DNA of 64,000 bases from NCBI RefSeq assembly GCF_012913485.1, contig NZ_CP051774.1, positions 2,728,001 to 2,792,000 on the forward strand, given 5' to 3'. Shown here in pieces: positions 44,408 to 53,217 of the stretch; within the stretch, counting starts at the first letter, position 1; each line of letters begins with the position of its first letter. The notes under the pieces are model-generated. The model saw only the letters and a list, made by a program, of their open reading frames with translations. It was not told the origin of the DNA and searched no databases. The stretch is from Luteolibacter luteus (GTDB taxonomy: Bacteria; Verrucomicrobiota; Verrucomicrobiia; Verrucomicrobiales; Akkermansiaceae). Made by a program: the position numbers and the translations under genes.

Positions 44408-45694
44408 CTACCTCACGGTCTTCACATTCACAAACTCCCGGATTCCATGCTCCCCGAGCTCCCGGCCCCAGCCGCTGTCCTTTACGCCTCCAAACGGGAA
44501 CCGCGGGTCGGAGACCACCTGGGCATTGATCGCCACCGTGCCCGTTTCCAAGGCTTGCGCCACGCTGCGCGCCCTTGCCTCACTCCCGCTGAATACCGCC
44601 GCGCCGAGACCGAAAGGGGTGCGATTCGCCAGCTCGATCGCTTCTTGCATGTTCTTCACCCGGACCACCGGGGCCACCGGACCAAAGGTTTCCTCTTCGA
44701 AAACCCGCATCCCGGGCTTCACCTTGGCGAGAAGCGTGGCGGGATAGTACGGCTTTCCCCGTAGCTCCTCTGCCTCGGGAAGCTCGCCGCCCAGTAGCAA
44801 TTCCGCACCAGCCGCGATGCTATCAACCACCTGCCCGTGGATCTCGTCCCGCAGGTCCGCACGCGCCATCGGGCCGAGTAGCGTTGCCTCATCCATCGGA
44901 TCGCCAGCCACATGGCGGGCCAGCTCTTCCCGCAGCAAGGCCACGAACTCATCGTGCACCGGTTCCGTGACAAGAAAGCGTTTCGCTGCGATGCAGCTCT
45001 GCCCGCCATTCACCATCCGTGCCGCCGCACAGGTCTTCGCCGCGGCTTTCAGATCGGCATCTTCCAGCACCAGATAAGGATCGCTCCCACCCAACTCGAG
45101 CACCGACTTCTTCAGATGCTTCCCCGCCGCTGCCGCCACCTGGCGTCCGGCTTCGGTGCTGCCGGTAAAGGTTACCGCGCGCACCCTCGGATCCGCGATC
45201 AGGGGCTCCACTTCCTTCCCGGAAATAAAGACCGCTTGCACGAAATCCTCCCGCTCGAAAGCTCCGGCCATCACCGCCACGATCGCCTTGGCACAACCGC
45301 TCACGTTCGAGGCGTGCTTCAGGAGAATGGTATTCCCCGCCATCAGCCCCGGCGCGGCAAAACGGAACATCTGCCAGAAGGGAAAGTTCCAAGGCATGAT
45401 CGCCAGCACTGTTCCCAACGGCTCATGGCGGATCACGCCACCCTCGACTTCGCGGGGCGCAAGCATGGCCTCCCCATGCTCGGCGTAGTAGCGGCAGACC
45501 TTCGCGCACTTCTCCACTTCCGCCCGACCTTGAGCGACCGGCTTGCCCATCTCCTCCGCCATCAGCCGGGCAAACTCGTCCTTCCGCTCCTCCAAAAGGT
45601 CCGCTGCCCGTCTCAACCCCGCCGCCCGCTCCTCGAATGAAAGCGTCCGCAGAAGCTCAAAGGCCGTCGAAACCATCTGGAGGGGATCGGACAT
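44408..45694 (-). CDS. Aldehyde dehydrogenase, succinate-semialdehyde dehydrogenase type
   Basis: This 428-residue protein is short for the superfamily (usually 450-490) because the N-terminal strand is abbreviated. The NAD(P) fold and active site are intact: [36 protein letters not shown], the catalytic Glu in [14 protein letters not shown] and the catalytic Cys in [12 protein letters not shown], then [13 protein letters not shown] and [14 protein letters not shown]. The sequence resembles GabD/YneI-type enzymes that oxidise succinate semialdehyde. Cofactor choice and substrate are inferred. It is divergent from dps, with about 170 bp between starts. Confidence 0.9.
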   Translation of the reverse strand: MSDPLQMVSTAFELLRTLSFEERAAGLRRAADLLEERKDEFARLMAEEMGKPVAQGRAEVEKCAKVCRYYAEHGEAMLAPREVEGGVIRHEPLGTVLAIMPWNFPFWQMFRFAAPGLMAGNTILLKHASNVSGCAKAIVAVMAGAFEREDFVQAVFISGKEVEPLIADPRVRAVTFTGSTEAGRQVAAAAGKHLKKSVLELGGSDPYLVLEDADLKAAAKTCAAARMVNGGQSCIAAKRFLVTEPVHDEFVALLREELARHVAGDPMDEATLLGPMARADLRDEIHGQVVDSIAAGAELLLGGELPEAEELRGKPYYPATLLAKVKPGMRVFEEETFGPVAPVVRVKNMQEAIELANRTPFGLGAAVFSGSEARARSVAQALETGTVAINAQVVSDPRFPFGGVKDSGWGRELGEHGIREFVNVKTVR

Positions 45695-45866
45695 GCCCGC
45701 AGCTTGGCTCCGCAGACCTCAATCCGCAAGGGAAGCAGACACCGTGCAAAATGCCCCGAGCCAGCATTGCCTAACACCCCCCGAGAAATCCTCATCTCTC
45801 TCATTCCTAGTCTCTTGCAAATCGGCTGGTCACACCGGTTCAACATTTGCTTATACAGGCATACCC

Positions 45867-46385
45867 ATGAAAAAGAATGCCACGAAGAAAGCCTCCCCCT
45901 CTGCTTCCAAGACCGAGGAGATCCACATCGGCCTCGATTCGAAGGTCCGGGGTCTGGCCGTAAAGCATCTCTCCGCAATCCTGGCGGACCAGCACGTGCT
46001 CTATACCAAGACGCGCAATTTCCACTGGAACCTCACGGGCCACCGCTTCCACACCCTCCACGAATTCTTCGAGAAGCAGTACGATGCCCTTGCCTTGGCC
46101 ATCGATGAGACGGCCGAGCGCATCCGCATGCTCGGCTCATCCAGCCCGGGGTCCATGCAGGAGTTCCTCGCCCAAGCCACGCTGAAGGAGGTCAAAGGCG
46201 CTCTGATCGATGGCGATCACGCGATCGCCGCTTTGCGCGATGACCACGAAGCCGCCGCCCGCGAGGTTCGGAAGGCCGTGGATGTCCTTGATGAGGCAGG
46301 CGATGCCGGAACGGCAGACTTCCTCACCAATCTCCTCCAGCAGCACGAGCAAGCCGCTTGGATGCTCCGCAGCTTCCTTGATTGA
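45867..46385 (+). CDS. dps: Dps family ferritin-like DNA-protection protein
   Basis: ATG 45867 gives 172 residues; the open frame upstream is an artefact. A Lys/Ser-rich N-terminal tail (MKKNATKKASPSASKTEE) resembles DNA-binding Dps tails. The four-helix bundle has the ferroxidase set typical of Dps: HVLYTKTRNFHWNLTGHRFH, then EKQYDALALAIDETAERIRM. The protein oxidises and stores iron and shields DNA from peroxide in stationary phase. It is followed by a bidirectional terminator shared with the entericidin-like gene. Confidence 0.93.
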   Translation: MKKNATKKASPSASKTEEIHIGLDSKVRGLAVKHLSAILADQHVLYTKTRNFHWNLTGHRFHTLHEFFEKQYDALALAIDETAERIRMLGSSSPGSMQEFLAQATLKEVKGALIDGDHAIAALRDDHEAAAREVRKAVDVLDEAGDAGTADFLTNLLQQHEQAAWMLRSFLD

Positions 46386-46449
46386 GAGCCCTCAGTTGGT
46401 ACCTTTCAAGCGGGAGACGGATTCCGTTTCCCGCTTCTTTTTGCCCAAA

Positions 46450-46490
46450 CAAAAAAGCCCGTTCGACCGAAGTCGATACGGGCTCTTTTC
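46450..46490. terminator. Bidirectional terminator between dps and the entericidin-like gene
   Basis: Stem AGCCCGT/ACGGGCT is extended by an inner CGAC/GTCG stem with a CGAA loop. It is preceded by AAAAAA and followed by CTTTT, so it can stop transcription from either side. Confidence 0.88.
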
Positions 46491-46506
46491 GCCAGTGCGT
46501 GAGCGA

Positions 46507-46701
46507 TCAGCGACTGGCAGCATCCTCGATCTTGTCGCCGACATGTTCGACGTCTTGACCGAAGCCTTGGGCGGTCCGGCAAGAATTCAGGCCGAGCGTG
46601 GCGGCACCAAGGAGGAGACACAGCGCCCATGCAGGGAGAGCGAACTTCGCCCGGCCATTCATGCGGCATGGGGTAGAGCGGAAGAGAAAGATCGGATTCA
46701 T
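46507..46701 (-). CDS. Entericidin EcnA/B-like small lipoprotein
   Basis: ATG 46701 is preceded by GAGAAGGTG, a usable ribosome-binding site, and gives 64 residues; ATG 46662 would give a shorter signal but has no such site. The hydrophobic segment LPAWALCLLLGAATLGLNSC ends in a Cys that could be lipidated. The mature peptide RTAQGFGQDVEHVGDKIEDA matches the entericidin pattern (amphipathic helix with G-x-D-x-x-x-x-G). Entericidins are small envelope lipoproteins linked to stationary phase or stress. No antidote partner is adjacent. Confidence 0.78.
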   Translation of the reverse strand: MNPIFLFRSTPCRMNGRAKFALPAWALCLLLGAATLGLNSCRTAQGFGQDVEHVGDKIEDAASR

Positions 46702-46846
46702 AACACCTTCTCTTTTCGCAGGGAGCGAACCAAGTCCCAGCCTCGGCATAAGAATCTGATAATCAGCAAAATTACCTGAATGCCGATTCCCGGGCAGGAT
46801 TGCATCTCCATGCAGAATGCATCCATCCGTGAAACGGCTGCACTAT

Positions 46847-46861
46847 CGTGCGAATTGCACG
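46847..46861. promoter_or_regulatory. Short dyad upstream of the lipid-kinase operon
   Basis: CGTGC and GCACG flank GAATT. It lies 138 bp upstream of the start at 46999 and about 145 bp upstream of the entericidin-like start. The remainder of 46702-46998 holds no gene; an AT-richer run (CAATTATTTATGAAG) near 46940 may contain promoter elements, but none is clear. Confidence 0.3.
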
Positions 46862-46998
46862 AAGGCGGATGAGGCCATCGTTTTTTGCATGAATCCTCTC
46901 AAGGAGCACGCCCCTAGAGCGACGCAGTTTACTCTCTTCCAATTATTTATGAAGACGTCAGCCCTACGGCATGGCATCTGTTAGGAAACGGAAGATCC

Positions 46999-47934
46999 AT
47001 GGCTCGCTACGTCCTCCTTCTGAATCGCGGATCCGGCGGCAATGACCGCGGGCTGGATGCCAACGAGGTCTCCAACTCCGTCGAAAAGATCTTCCGCGAG
47101 GCGGGCCACCATATCCGCTCCGTCTTGGTCAGCCCGGGTGCACTCGATGCCGCCCTTCAGGAAGCTATCTCCACCACCCCGGATGGGATCATTGTCGCAG
47201 GCGGCGATGGTACGGCCTCCGCAGCAGCCCGCCGCTTGGGCGGCAGCTTGGTCGCCCTCGGGATCCTGCCGATGGGTACCTTCAATCTCGCCGCGCGGGA
47301 TCTTGGCGTCCCTCTTGAAATGGAAGAGGCCGCGCGCTTCCTAGCCGCCGCCGAGCCTCTACCCGTTGATGTGCTGGAAGTGAACGGCCACGCCTGCCTG
47401 TGCACCACCATCCTCGGCTTCTACCCGCAATTCGCGGATACTTTCGAGCGCCGCGACCATGGCGGCCGTTGGTGGAAGAAGTCGCTGCGGCTCGTGACCG
47501 GCCTCCCACGCTACTTCTCCGAAGCGCGCCCCATCGATCTTTCCTGGCGAGGTGACGAACAAGGCACCGCACGCACCAAGTTCAGCGCCTTTGTTCCCGG
47601 TCGCTACAAGGCAAGCGCCGGCATCGTCCCCGCACGCACCGAGTTCCAATCCGGCACCTTCACGGGCTACGTCGGCACCCAGCGCAATGCCGCCGCTGCG
47701 ATGCGTGGTATGTTTGACTACATCTTCGGCCGTCAGGAGAAGAACCCGGAGCTCATCCTTTTCAAGGCCTCCAAGCTCGAACTCCTCGGTGGCAAGAAGC
47801 GCGACACCGTGGTGATGCTGGACGGTGAGATCCTCCGCATGAGCTTCCCCATCCGGCTCGAGATAAAACCAGGCCACCTGAAAGTCCTCACCACGCCGGA
47901 AAACATCGCGGACGAAAAGGAGGACAAGACATGA
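46999..47934 (+). CDS. Diacylglycerol/lipid kinase family protein (DAGKc, YegS-like)
   Basis: This 311-residue protein contains the DAGK catalytic domain: LLLNRGSGGNDRG at the start, the nucleotide-binding IIVAGGDGTASAAARRL (GGDGT near residue 68) and ILPMGTFNLAARDLG. The C-terminal beta-domain ends KPGHLKVLT. The family phosphorylates diacylglycerol or related lipids at the inner membrane; the variant GTFNLAARDLG resembles YegS-type enzymes. It overlaps the next gene (ATGA), so the three genes to 50166 form a coupled operon. A TTAGGAAACGG stretch precedes the start. Confidence 0.88.
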   Translation: MARYVLLLNRGSGGNDRGLDANEVSNSVEKIFREAGHHIRSVLVSPGALDAALQEAISTTPDGIIVAGGDGTASAAARRLGGSLVALGILPMGTFNLAARDLGVPLEMEEAARFLAAAEPLPVDVLEVNGHACLCTTILGFYPQFADTFERRDHGGRWWKKSLRLVTGLPRYFSEARPIDLSWRGDEQGTARTKFSAFVPGRYKASAGIVPARTEFQSGTFTGYVGTQRNAAAAMRGMFDYIFGRQEKNPELILFKASKLELLGGKKRDTVVMLDGEILRMSFPIRLEIKPGHLKVLTTPENIADEKEDKT

Positions 47935-48770
47935 TCCGGATTCTCCACCTCTCCGATCCTCACTTCGGCGCCTCGGATCCCTTGGTCGCCTCCGCTTTTC
48001 TCGCGGAAGCCGAAACGCTCGCTCCCGATGTGACGATCCTCAGCGGCGATCTCACCATGCGCGCGCGCCGCGCGGAACTGGCCGAGGCAAAGGCCTTCGT
48101 TGAACGCCTGCCTCGTCCCCGTCTGATTATCCCGGGAAATCACGACATCCCCGCGCTGAACCAGCCCTTCCACCGCTTCTTTGCCCCTTTCAAGCGTTAC
48201 CGCCAGACTTTCGGCGCAAACATTGAGCCGATTCATACCGCGCCGGGTCTGCATGTCGCCACCGTAAATAGCGCCAAGCCCTTCGGCCTGCACGCGGACT
48301 GGTCGGTCGGTCGCCTGACTCATGATGGCCTGTATCGCCTCGATCAACGCCTCTCCGGTGCGCCGGGCACCTTCCGCGTGCTCACGCTTCATCACCCGCT
48401 GCTCGCACCCGTCGGCCACCGCCGGGACGTCGTGCAGCCCTTGGACGATTTATTGGAGCTCCTCGCCAAGCACCGAGTCGACCTCGTGCTCTGCGGCCAC
48501 TTCCACCAATCGCACCTCGCCACCATCGGCCAGAAACAAGGCTGGCAGTGCATCGTCTCCCAAGCGGCCACAGTCTGCTCGACGCGTCTCCAAGGTGAGT
48601 CCCAAGGCTTCCACCTGATCCGGGTGATGGACGATTTCATCGAAATCGATCGCCACGTTTTCCACGGGGACGCCTTCGAGTCCGACGCCACTTTCGCTTT
48701 TACCCGCGGCGAGTCCGGATGGACCAGCGCCGACCTCGCCACCCGCCATGAAACCAACCGCATCGCATGA
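47931..48770 (+). CDS. Calcineurin-like metallophosphoesterase
   Basis: This 279-residue protein carries the metallophosphoesterase motifs in order: HLSDPHFGASD, LSGDLTMRARRAEL, IPGNHDIPAL, LTLHHPLLAP and LCGHFHQSHL. It is likely cytoplasmic, acting on a cyclic nucleotide or phospholipid-type phosphodiester (CpdA/Icc-like). Its start overlaps the stop of the lipid kinase gene by 4 bp, and its own 3' end overlaps the next start by 23 bp. A joint role in lipid or nucleotide turnover is inferred from this coupling only. Confidence 0.9.
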   Translation: MIRILHLSDPHFGASDPLVASAFLAEAETLAPDVTILSGDLTMRARRAELAEAKAFVERLPRPRLIIPGNHDIPALNQPFHRFFAPFKRYRQTFGANIEPIHTAPGLHVATVNSAKPFGLHADWSVGRLTHDGLYRLDQRLSGAPGTFRVLTLHHPLLAPVGHRRDVVQPLDDLLELLAKHRVDLVLCGHFHQSHLATIGQKQGWQCIVSQAATVCSTRLQGESQGFHLIRVMDDFIEIDRHVFHGDAFESDATFAFTRGESGWTSADLATRHETNRIA

Positions 48771-50166
48771 TCTGATCGTGATTGGAGGTGGCAGCGCCGG
48801 CCACGCCGCGGCACGAACCGCAGCCGGGCTCGGAGCCAAGGTCGCGCTCATCGAATCCGCCGAGCCCTTGGGCGGCCTCTGCATCCTCCGCGGCTGCATG
48901 CCTTCGAAGACCCTCATCGAAACCGCCAACCGCATGCGCGCGATCCGCGACGCTGCCCGCTTCGGCATCCGCGTGGCAGAGCCGGAGTTGGACGTGGACG
49001 CCTTGCGGGATCGCGTCCGGAGCCTCGTCTCCGATTTCCGCCAGCACCGGGAAAGCGAGATGACCTCCGGCCGCTACAAGCTGCTCCATGGCAGCGCCAG
49101 CTTTACAAGCGAGCACGAGATCGAGTTCGCCACGGAGAAAGGCGAGTCCCGCACCCTCACCGCAACCACTTTTGTCATCGCCACCGGTTCCACACCCTCC
49201 GTCCCGCCGATCCCCGGCCTAGCCGGGACGCCCTACTGGACCAGCGATCACGTGGTGCATCTCCCCTTCTTGCCGAAACATCTCGCGGTGCTGGGCTCCG
49301 GCGCGATCGGGATGGAATGCGCCCATCTCTTCGAAGGCCTCGGCAGCCAAGTCACGGTCATCGCCCGCGGGGACTCCATCATGGGCAAAATGGACCCGGA
49401 AATCGGCACGGTCATCGAAGCGGAAAGCGGGGACCGGGGCATTCGCTTCCTGAAGAAGACCGATCTCAAATCCGTCACCTACCGCCAGAATCACTTCTCA
49501 CTCAGTTTGGAAGGAGCCGCGGATTCTCTGGAAGCCGACGCCCTGCTGGTCGCCACCGGTCGCACGCCGGCCACCGCCCACCTCGGCCTCGAGGGCATCG
49601 GCATCACCTTGGAGGACGGGAGGATCCTCATTGATGACCGCTGTACCACTTCCCTATCCCATATCTTCGCCGCCGGCGACTGCGCCAGCCCGGTGCCCGT
49701 GGTCCATCTGGCCGTGATCCAAGGCGAGGTCGCCGGAAAAAATGCCATCCGGCTCGCCAAAGACGGCCACCGGGACACGGCCGCCGTATGGAACCGCAAA
49801 TCCGCCATGTCGGGCTGGTTCACTGAACCCCAGTGTGTGGAGATCGGCATGTCGGAGAAAGAAGCCCAGGAAAAGGGCATCACCGTCCTCACCGGCAGGA
49901 AGGACTACTCCGACCAAGGAAAAGGCATCATCACGGGCTGCCAGCGCGGCTTCGTGAAAGTCATCGCGGACGCGGAGAACGGACGCCTTCTCGGTGCCTG
50001 CGGAACGGGGCCGCTAGTAATCGAAACCGCCCACATCCTGCAGGCCGCGATCGAGCTCGGCGTAAGCGCCCAAGACTATCTTGCGATCCCCCACTATCAT
50101 CCTACTTTGGCGGAGGCATGGCACCGTGCGGTCGCGGATCTGGCGGATCGCTTGCCGGTGCCGTGA
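48748..50166 (+). CDS. FAD-dependent pyridine nucleotide-disulfide oxidoreductase (Lpd/MerA-like)
   Basis: This 472-residue protein has FAD motif VIGGGSAGHAAARTAAGLG, the redox pair in GGLCILRGCMPSKTL (Cys-x4-Cys near residue 45), the NAD(P) motif VLGSGAIGMECAHLFEGLG, FAAGDCA, and the C-terminal interface motif HYHPTLAEAWH. This is the dihydrolipoamide dehydrogenase / mercuric reductase class. It lacks the vicinal C-terminal Cys pair and N-terminal HMA domain of MerA, so mercury reduction is unlikely. The redox loop GLCILRGC differs from the usual GTCLNVGC. The substrate is unknown. It overlaps the phosphoesterase gene by 23 bp. Confidence 0.87.
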   Translation: MKPTASHDLIVIGGGSAGHAAARTAAGLGAKVALIESAEPLGGLCILRGCMPSKTLIETANRMRAIRDAARFGIRVAEPELDVDALRDRVRSLVSDFRQHRESEMTSGRYKLLHGSASFTSEHEIEFATEKGESRTLTATTFVIATGSTPSVPPIPGLAGTPYWTSDHVVHLPFLPKHLAVLGSGAIGMECAHLFEGLGSQVTVIARGDSIMGKMDPEIGTVIEAESGDRGIRFLKKTDLKSVTYRQNHFSLSLEGAADSLEADALLVATGRTPATAHLGLEGIGITLEDGRILIDDRCTTSLSHIFAAGDCASPVPVVHLAVIQGEVAGKNAIRLAKDGHRDTAAVWNRKSAMSGWFTEPQCVEIGMSEKEAQEKGITVLTGRKDYSDQGKGIITGCQRGFVKVIADAENGRLLGACGTGPLVIETAHILQAAIELGVSAQDYLAIPHYHPTLAEAWHRAVADLADRLPVP

Positions 50167-50327
50167 ATTGCAAAGCGCGACGTCGCCCACGGGGAAATTG
50201 CAGATTGCTTCAGGCTTGCTTGTATTCCCTAACAACTACTTTTCCGTGGAACGCTTGAAAGATCAAGACGTCGTCTTACGTGGCCCCAGCCGATGACTTT
50301 CGGCACGCTGCGTGCAAAGATGGCGGG

Positions 50328-50807
50328 ATGAATGAGCTTCGGCTTCCGACGCAAGCTTCCTCCGTATCCCTTCAGACCGCCCTGACCCGCACGCTCGATG
50401 CCGTCTGCGCCTACCAGCAGGCGGCGAGCATTTCCGAGTCCGGACTGCTCTCGGATCTCTGCAAGGAATTCGCCTCGCTGCGCAACGCGCAGGCGGATCG
50501 GATCGCGGAGCTGATGGCAGAGGCAGGTGATACCCCGGACTTTGGTTTTAGCCGGGAGGCGGGCTTTCAGCAGATCTGGATGTGCTTGGTAAATCGCCGC
50601 TTCCCCACTTTCCGTGAGGGACTTCCGCGGGAATGCGAACGGAGTGATCGCCGCTTGGAAAGGGTACTTCTGCGTCTGTGGAATGACCCCTCGACGGAAG
50701 AAGTCCTTCGTCATGAGCTGGATGGTCTGCTCCGCGATGTTCGTGGCGGCCTTGCCCGTCTTCACCAGCTTCAGGGGCCACACGGCCCGGTTCCGATGAC
50801 CGTTTGA
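50328..50807 (+). CDS. Ferritin-like four-helix-bundle protein, DUF2383-like
   Basis: ATG 50328 gives 159 residues with GGCGGG just upstream; the frame is open further 5' but adds no recognisable sequence. The protein is almost entirely helical with heptad-like spacing: TALTRTLDAVCAYQQAA, LLSDLCKEFASLRNAQADRI, LPRECERSDRRLERVLLRLW, RHELDGLLRDVRGGLARLHQ. This resembles the PA2169/DUF2383 family, whose Glu/His residues may bind iron. The resemblance is moderate. Function is unknown; stress linkage is common in the family. Confidence 0.6.
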   Translation: MNELRLPTQASSVSLQTALTRTLDAVCAYQQAASISESGLLSDLCKEFASLRNAQADRIAELMAEAGDTPDFGFSREAGFQQIWMCLVNRRFPTFREGLPRECERSDRRLERVLLRLWNDPSTEEVLRHELDGLLRDVRGGLARLHQLQGPHGPVPMTV

Positions 50808-50868
50808 TCTGTCGTCTCCGGTTGAAATCCGCAAGACTCGGCCCGGCACTTGCGTTAGTGCTTCGCCC

Positions 50869-51819
50869 ATGACCTTGCTGCGGCTCTCCTTCGTGAGTCT
50901 CCTTCTTCCGCTGTCCCTCGCCGCAAATCCGGTGATGGACGGGGCTGATCCGCATGTTTCGGCGGTCGGTCGAGATTACTGGCTCTACCCCACCGAGCCG
51001 CGCAGCCGGAACCCTATCTTCGCCGCTTACCGCTCCTCCGATCTGCGGACTTGGAAACGGGAAGGCACGATCCTTGATCTGGACAAGGTCCCTTGGGTCA
51101 AGGCCGACGGCGCTCCATGGCATGGTGCGTGGGCTCCCGCGATGGCCGAGAAGCGCGGCAAATTCTACTTCTACTATTCCGTCGGACCGCAGAATCCCAC
51201 TCCCAGCCGCATCGGCGTCGCTGTGGGGAATAGCCCGGCAGGCCCCTTTACGGATTCCGGCAAGGCCCTCCTCACCGGCGGCGATGGCTTCGAGGCGATC
51301 GACCCCATGGTCTTCGTTGATCCCAAAGACGGGAGAGCTTGGTTTTACGCTGGCGGGAGTGCGGGCGCGAAACTGCGGGTCTTTGAAATGGCGGACGACA
51401 TGATCTCCTTCAAGCGGGAGGTGGATGTCGCCCAACCGGAAAATTTCACGGAGGGAGCCTTCATGCACCTCCGGGACAAGACCTACTACCTCTCCTACAG
51501 TCACGGAAAGTGGAACGACTCCAGCTACTCCGTCCACTACGCGACCTCCGATTCCCCCACCGGACCATGGAAATACCGCGGCTGCATCCTGGAGAGCGAC
51601 GACAAGCACCAAGGGCCCGGGCACCATTCCTTCGTCGAGAACCGCTCCACCCGGGAGTGGTTCATCGTCTATCATCGTTGGGAAACGGGCCGGAAAGACC
51701 CACCTTTCCGGGGAGGAAGAAAGCTGGCCGTGGAAAAGGTCGAGTATGACGACAAGGGCCTCATCAAGAAGATCAAGATGACCGATGGGAAGTCCCCCGT
51801 GTCTCCGATCCGGCGCTGA
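50869..51819 (+). CDS. Glycoside hydrolase family 43, secreted
   Basis: This 316-residue protein has a signal peptide (MTLLRLSFVSLLLPLSLAA). The five-bladed propeller has the GH43 catalytic triad: general base Asp in DGADPHVS, pKa-modulating Asp in AIDPMVFVD and general acid Glu in FTEGAFMHL. Supporting motifs are GAWAPAMAEKRGKFYFYYS, YYLSYSHG and QGPGHHSFVENRS. GH43 enzymes act on arabinan, xylan or galactan side chains, consistent with the pectin theme of the PL11 and DUF5060 genes. The exact activity is not predictable from the motifs. Confidence 0.92.
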   Translation: MTLLRLSFVSLLLPLSLAANPVMDGADPHVSAVGRDYWLYPTEPRSRNPIFAAYRSSDLRTWKREGTILDLDKVPWVKADGAPWHGAWAPAMAEKRGKFYFYYSVGPQNPTPSRIGVAVGNSPAGPFTDSGKALLTGGDGFEAIDPMVFVDPKDGRAWFYAGGSAGAKLRVFEMADDMISFKREVDVAQPENFTEGAFMHLRDKTYYLSYSHGKWNDSSYSVHYATSDSPTGPWKYRGCILESDDKHQGPGHHSFVENRSTREWFIVYHRWETGRKDPPFRGGRKLAVEKVEYDDKGLIKKIKMTDGKSPVSPIRR

Positions 51820-51884
51820 GTTCTTCCCTCGGAATTCACACCAGCTTCCCCGGCCCTTCGAAAAAGGAGGAGCAGCTTAACCGA

Positions 51885-52511
51885 GTGAATCGCTCCGGAG
51901 GAAATCCTCTTCGCACCTTGGGTCGCTGGACCGCAGGGAGCGCGATTTTCTTTGCGACGGTCTTCGCATGGATCGTCGGAGCGGTGGTTCTCCTCGTCGC
52001 AGCCTTCACCCTGCTCGCTGGATTCGCGTCGAAGACCCGGCTCGCCATCGACGGCCCTGCGGGCGGCAAGCATTCGACATTCGTCGAAATGACCGAGCGC
52101 GAGATGGAGTTTATGGTCTCCGACCGCCCTTGGAAATGGAAGCCCGTGAGCCTCGGGACTCTCAGCACGGAGAATCCGCAAGCGCTCGAAGGCTTCTGTT
52201 GGAGCGCCGATGGATCCGTCATTGCGCGCGCCTCCGGCCGTTCTCCGGATTCCCGTTTCTTCTCGGTCGCCTATGACTTCAAAGAGCACGAGCTCGTGAA
52301 ACCGGAAGATGCACGGAACCTCCAGCAGTCCCACGAGCTCATTGCCTCCCTGCTCTCTCAACGCGGCGGCCAAGGTCCCTTCCTCGGCAAAATCGAAGCC
52401 GCCGGAGAGGCACCGCTCCCCACCGGATCATGGCTCCTGCCCGGAGGAATCCTCCTCGCCGGAGCCAGCATCTCCTGGGGCCTGATCGGCGGCAGACGCA
52501 GCCGCCCATGA
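51885..52511 (+). CDS. Hypothetical membrane-anchored protein, copy 1 of a coupled paralogous pair
   Basis: The GTG start at 51885 gives 208 residues; GGAGG lies 14 bp upstream, longer than usual. A membrane helix (IFFATVFAWIVGAVVLLVAA) near residues 18-42 and another near the C-terminus (LLPGGILLAGASISWGL) flank an extracytoplasmic domain with FVEMTEREMEFMVSD, FCWSADGSVIARASG and SVAYDFKEHELV. No known family is recognised. It overlaps the second copy by ATGA, so the two are translationally coupled. Confidence 0.75.
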   Translation: MNRSGGNPLRTLGRWTAGSAIFFATVFAWIVGAVVLLVAAFTLLAGFASKTRLAIDGPAGGKHSTFVEMTEREMEFMVSDRPWKWKPVSLGTLSTENPQALEGFCWSADGSVIARASGRSPDSRFFSVAYDFKEHELVKPEDARNLQQSHELIASLLSQRGGQGPFLGKIEAAGEAPLPTGSWLLPGGILLAGASISWGLIGGRRSRP

Positions 52512-53137
52512 TTCAATCCCGCAGAGATCCCCTGCGCGTCCTGACTGGCATGGTCGTCGGGGTAGCAACACTCATCATGGCATCCTTCTTTGCGATGATC
52601 GGGAGCGAGATCTTTGTGGCTAGGAGAGCACCGGTTGAAGGCGCGGCAGGGCCTAAGAGCAAGGCCTTCGTCGAAATCCGGGAGCGAGGCATGGAATTGT
52701 TGGCCTCCGATAAAGCGAAGTCTTCAAAGCCAATCAGCCTCGGACCCTTGCCCGACGAAACCGCCGATCCTCTCCAGATGTTCTGCTGGAGTGCCGATGG
52801 TTCGGTGATCGCGAGGGCAACCCGGAAATCCCCGGAAAGCACCACGTTTTCCGTCGCCTACGATTTCGACAAGCATGAGCTTGTTGGGTCCATTTCTCCA
52901 CACCTCGCCGAAGGGACATCTGACCGGATCACCTCATTACTCGCCGAACGGGGAGGCCAAGCACCCTTCATGGCGGAGATCGGTCCCCGAATCGAAAAGG
53001 TGTTCCTCGTATGGGCCTGGCTACCATCTGCTCTTATCCTGTTCTTGGGAGGCCTTATCAGCTGGCGACTCATAAGGAAGAAAGCCTTCCTTCCATGTAG
53101 CCACCAGCGACGAATGCCTTCTCATCTGAGGGGGTAA
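52508..53137 (+). CDS. Hypothetical membrane-anchored protein, copy 2 of a coupled paralogous pair
   Basis: ATG 52508 gives 209 residues and overlaps the stop of copy 1 by 4 bp. It has the same layout as copy 1: N-terminal membrane helix (GMVVGVATLIMASFFAMIG), extracytoplasmic domain with KAFVEIRERGMELLASD, FCWSADGSVIARATR and FSVAYDFDKHELV, and a C-terminal helix (VWAWLPSALILFLGGLISW). The core FCWSADGSVIARA is identical in both copies while flanks diverge, so the duplication is not recent. The function is unknown; a membrane-anchored heterodimer is plausible. Confidence 0.75.
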   Translation: MIQSRRDPLRVLTGMVVGVATLIMASFFAMIGSEIFVARRAPVEGAAGPKSKAFVEIRERGMELLASDKAKSSKPISLGPLPDETADPLQMFCWSADGSVIARATRKSPESTTFSVAYDFDKHELVGSISPHLAEGTSDRITSLLAERGGQAPFMAEIGPRIEKVFLVWAWLPSALILFLGGLISWRLIRKKAFLPCSHQRRMPSHLRG

Positions 53138-53148
53138 ACCCTCCCAAA

Positions 53149-53186
53149 GGAAAAACGCCTTCCACGTCTTTCACGTAGAAGGCGTT
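53149..53186 (-). terminator. Terminator of the DGPF-cluster operon
   Basis: Arms AACGCCTTC/GAAGGCGTT have a loop of about 15 nt. On the minus strand the hairpin runs into TTTTT, 31 bp after the stop of the YCII-like gene at 53218. Confidence 0.8.
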
Positions 53187-53217
53187 GAATGGATTTCCCG
53201 GCAGGCTCTTGAAGCGC

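Noticed and set aside
42268-44529. 753-codon open frame opposite the DEAD-box helicase
   Set aside because: The opposite strand encodes every helicase motif; this frame shows no family signal and crosses the RAYT repeat.
48748-50166. Mercuric reductase (merA)
   Set aside because: No HMA domain, no C-terminal vicinal cysteines and no mer genes nearby.
50177-50186. GCGACGTCGC palindrome as regulator site
   Set aside because: A 10-bp GC-rich palindrome is expected by chance in this composition and it sits just after a stop codon with no promoter nearby.
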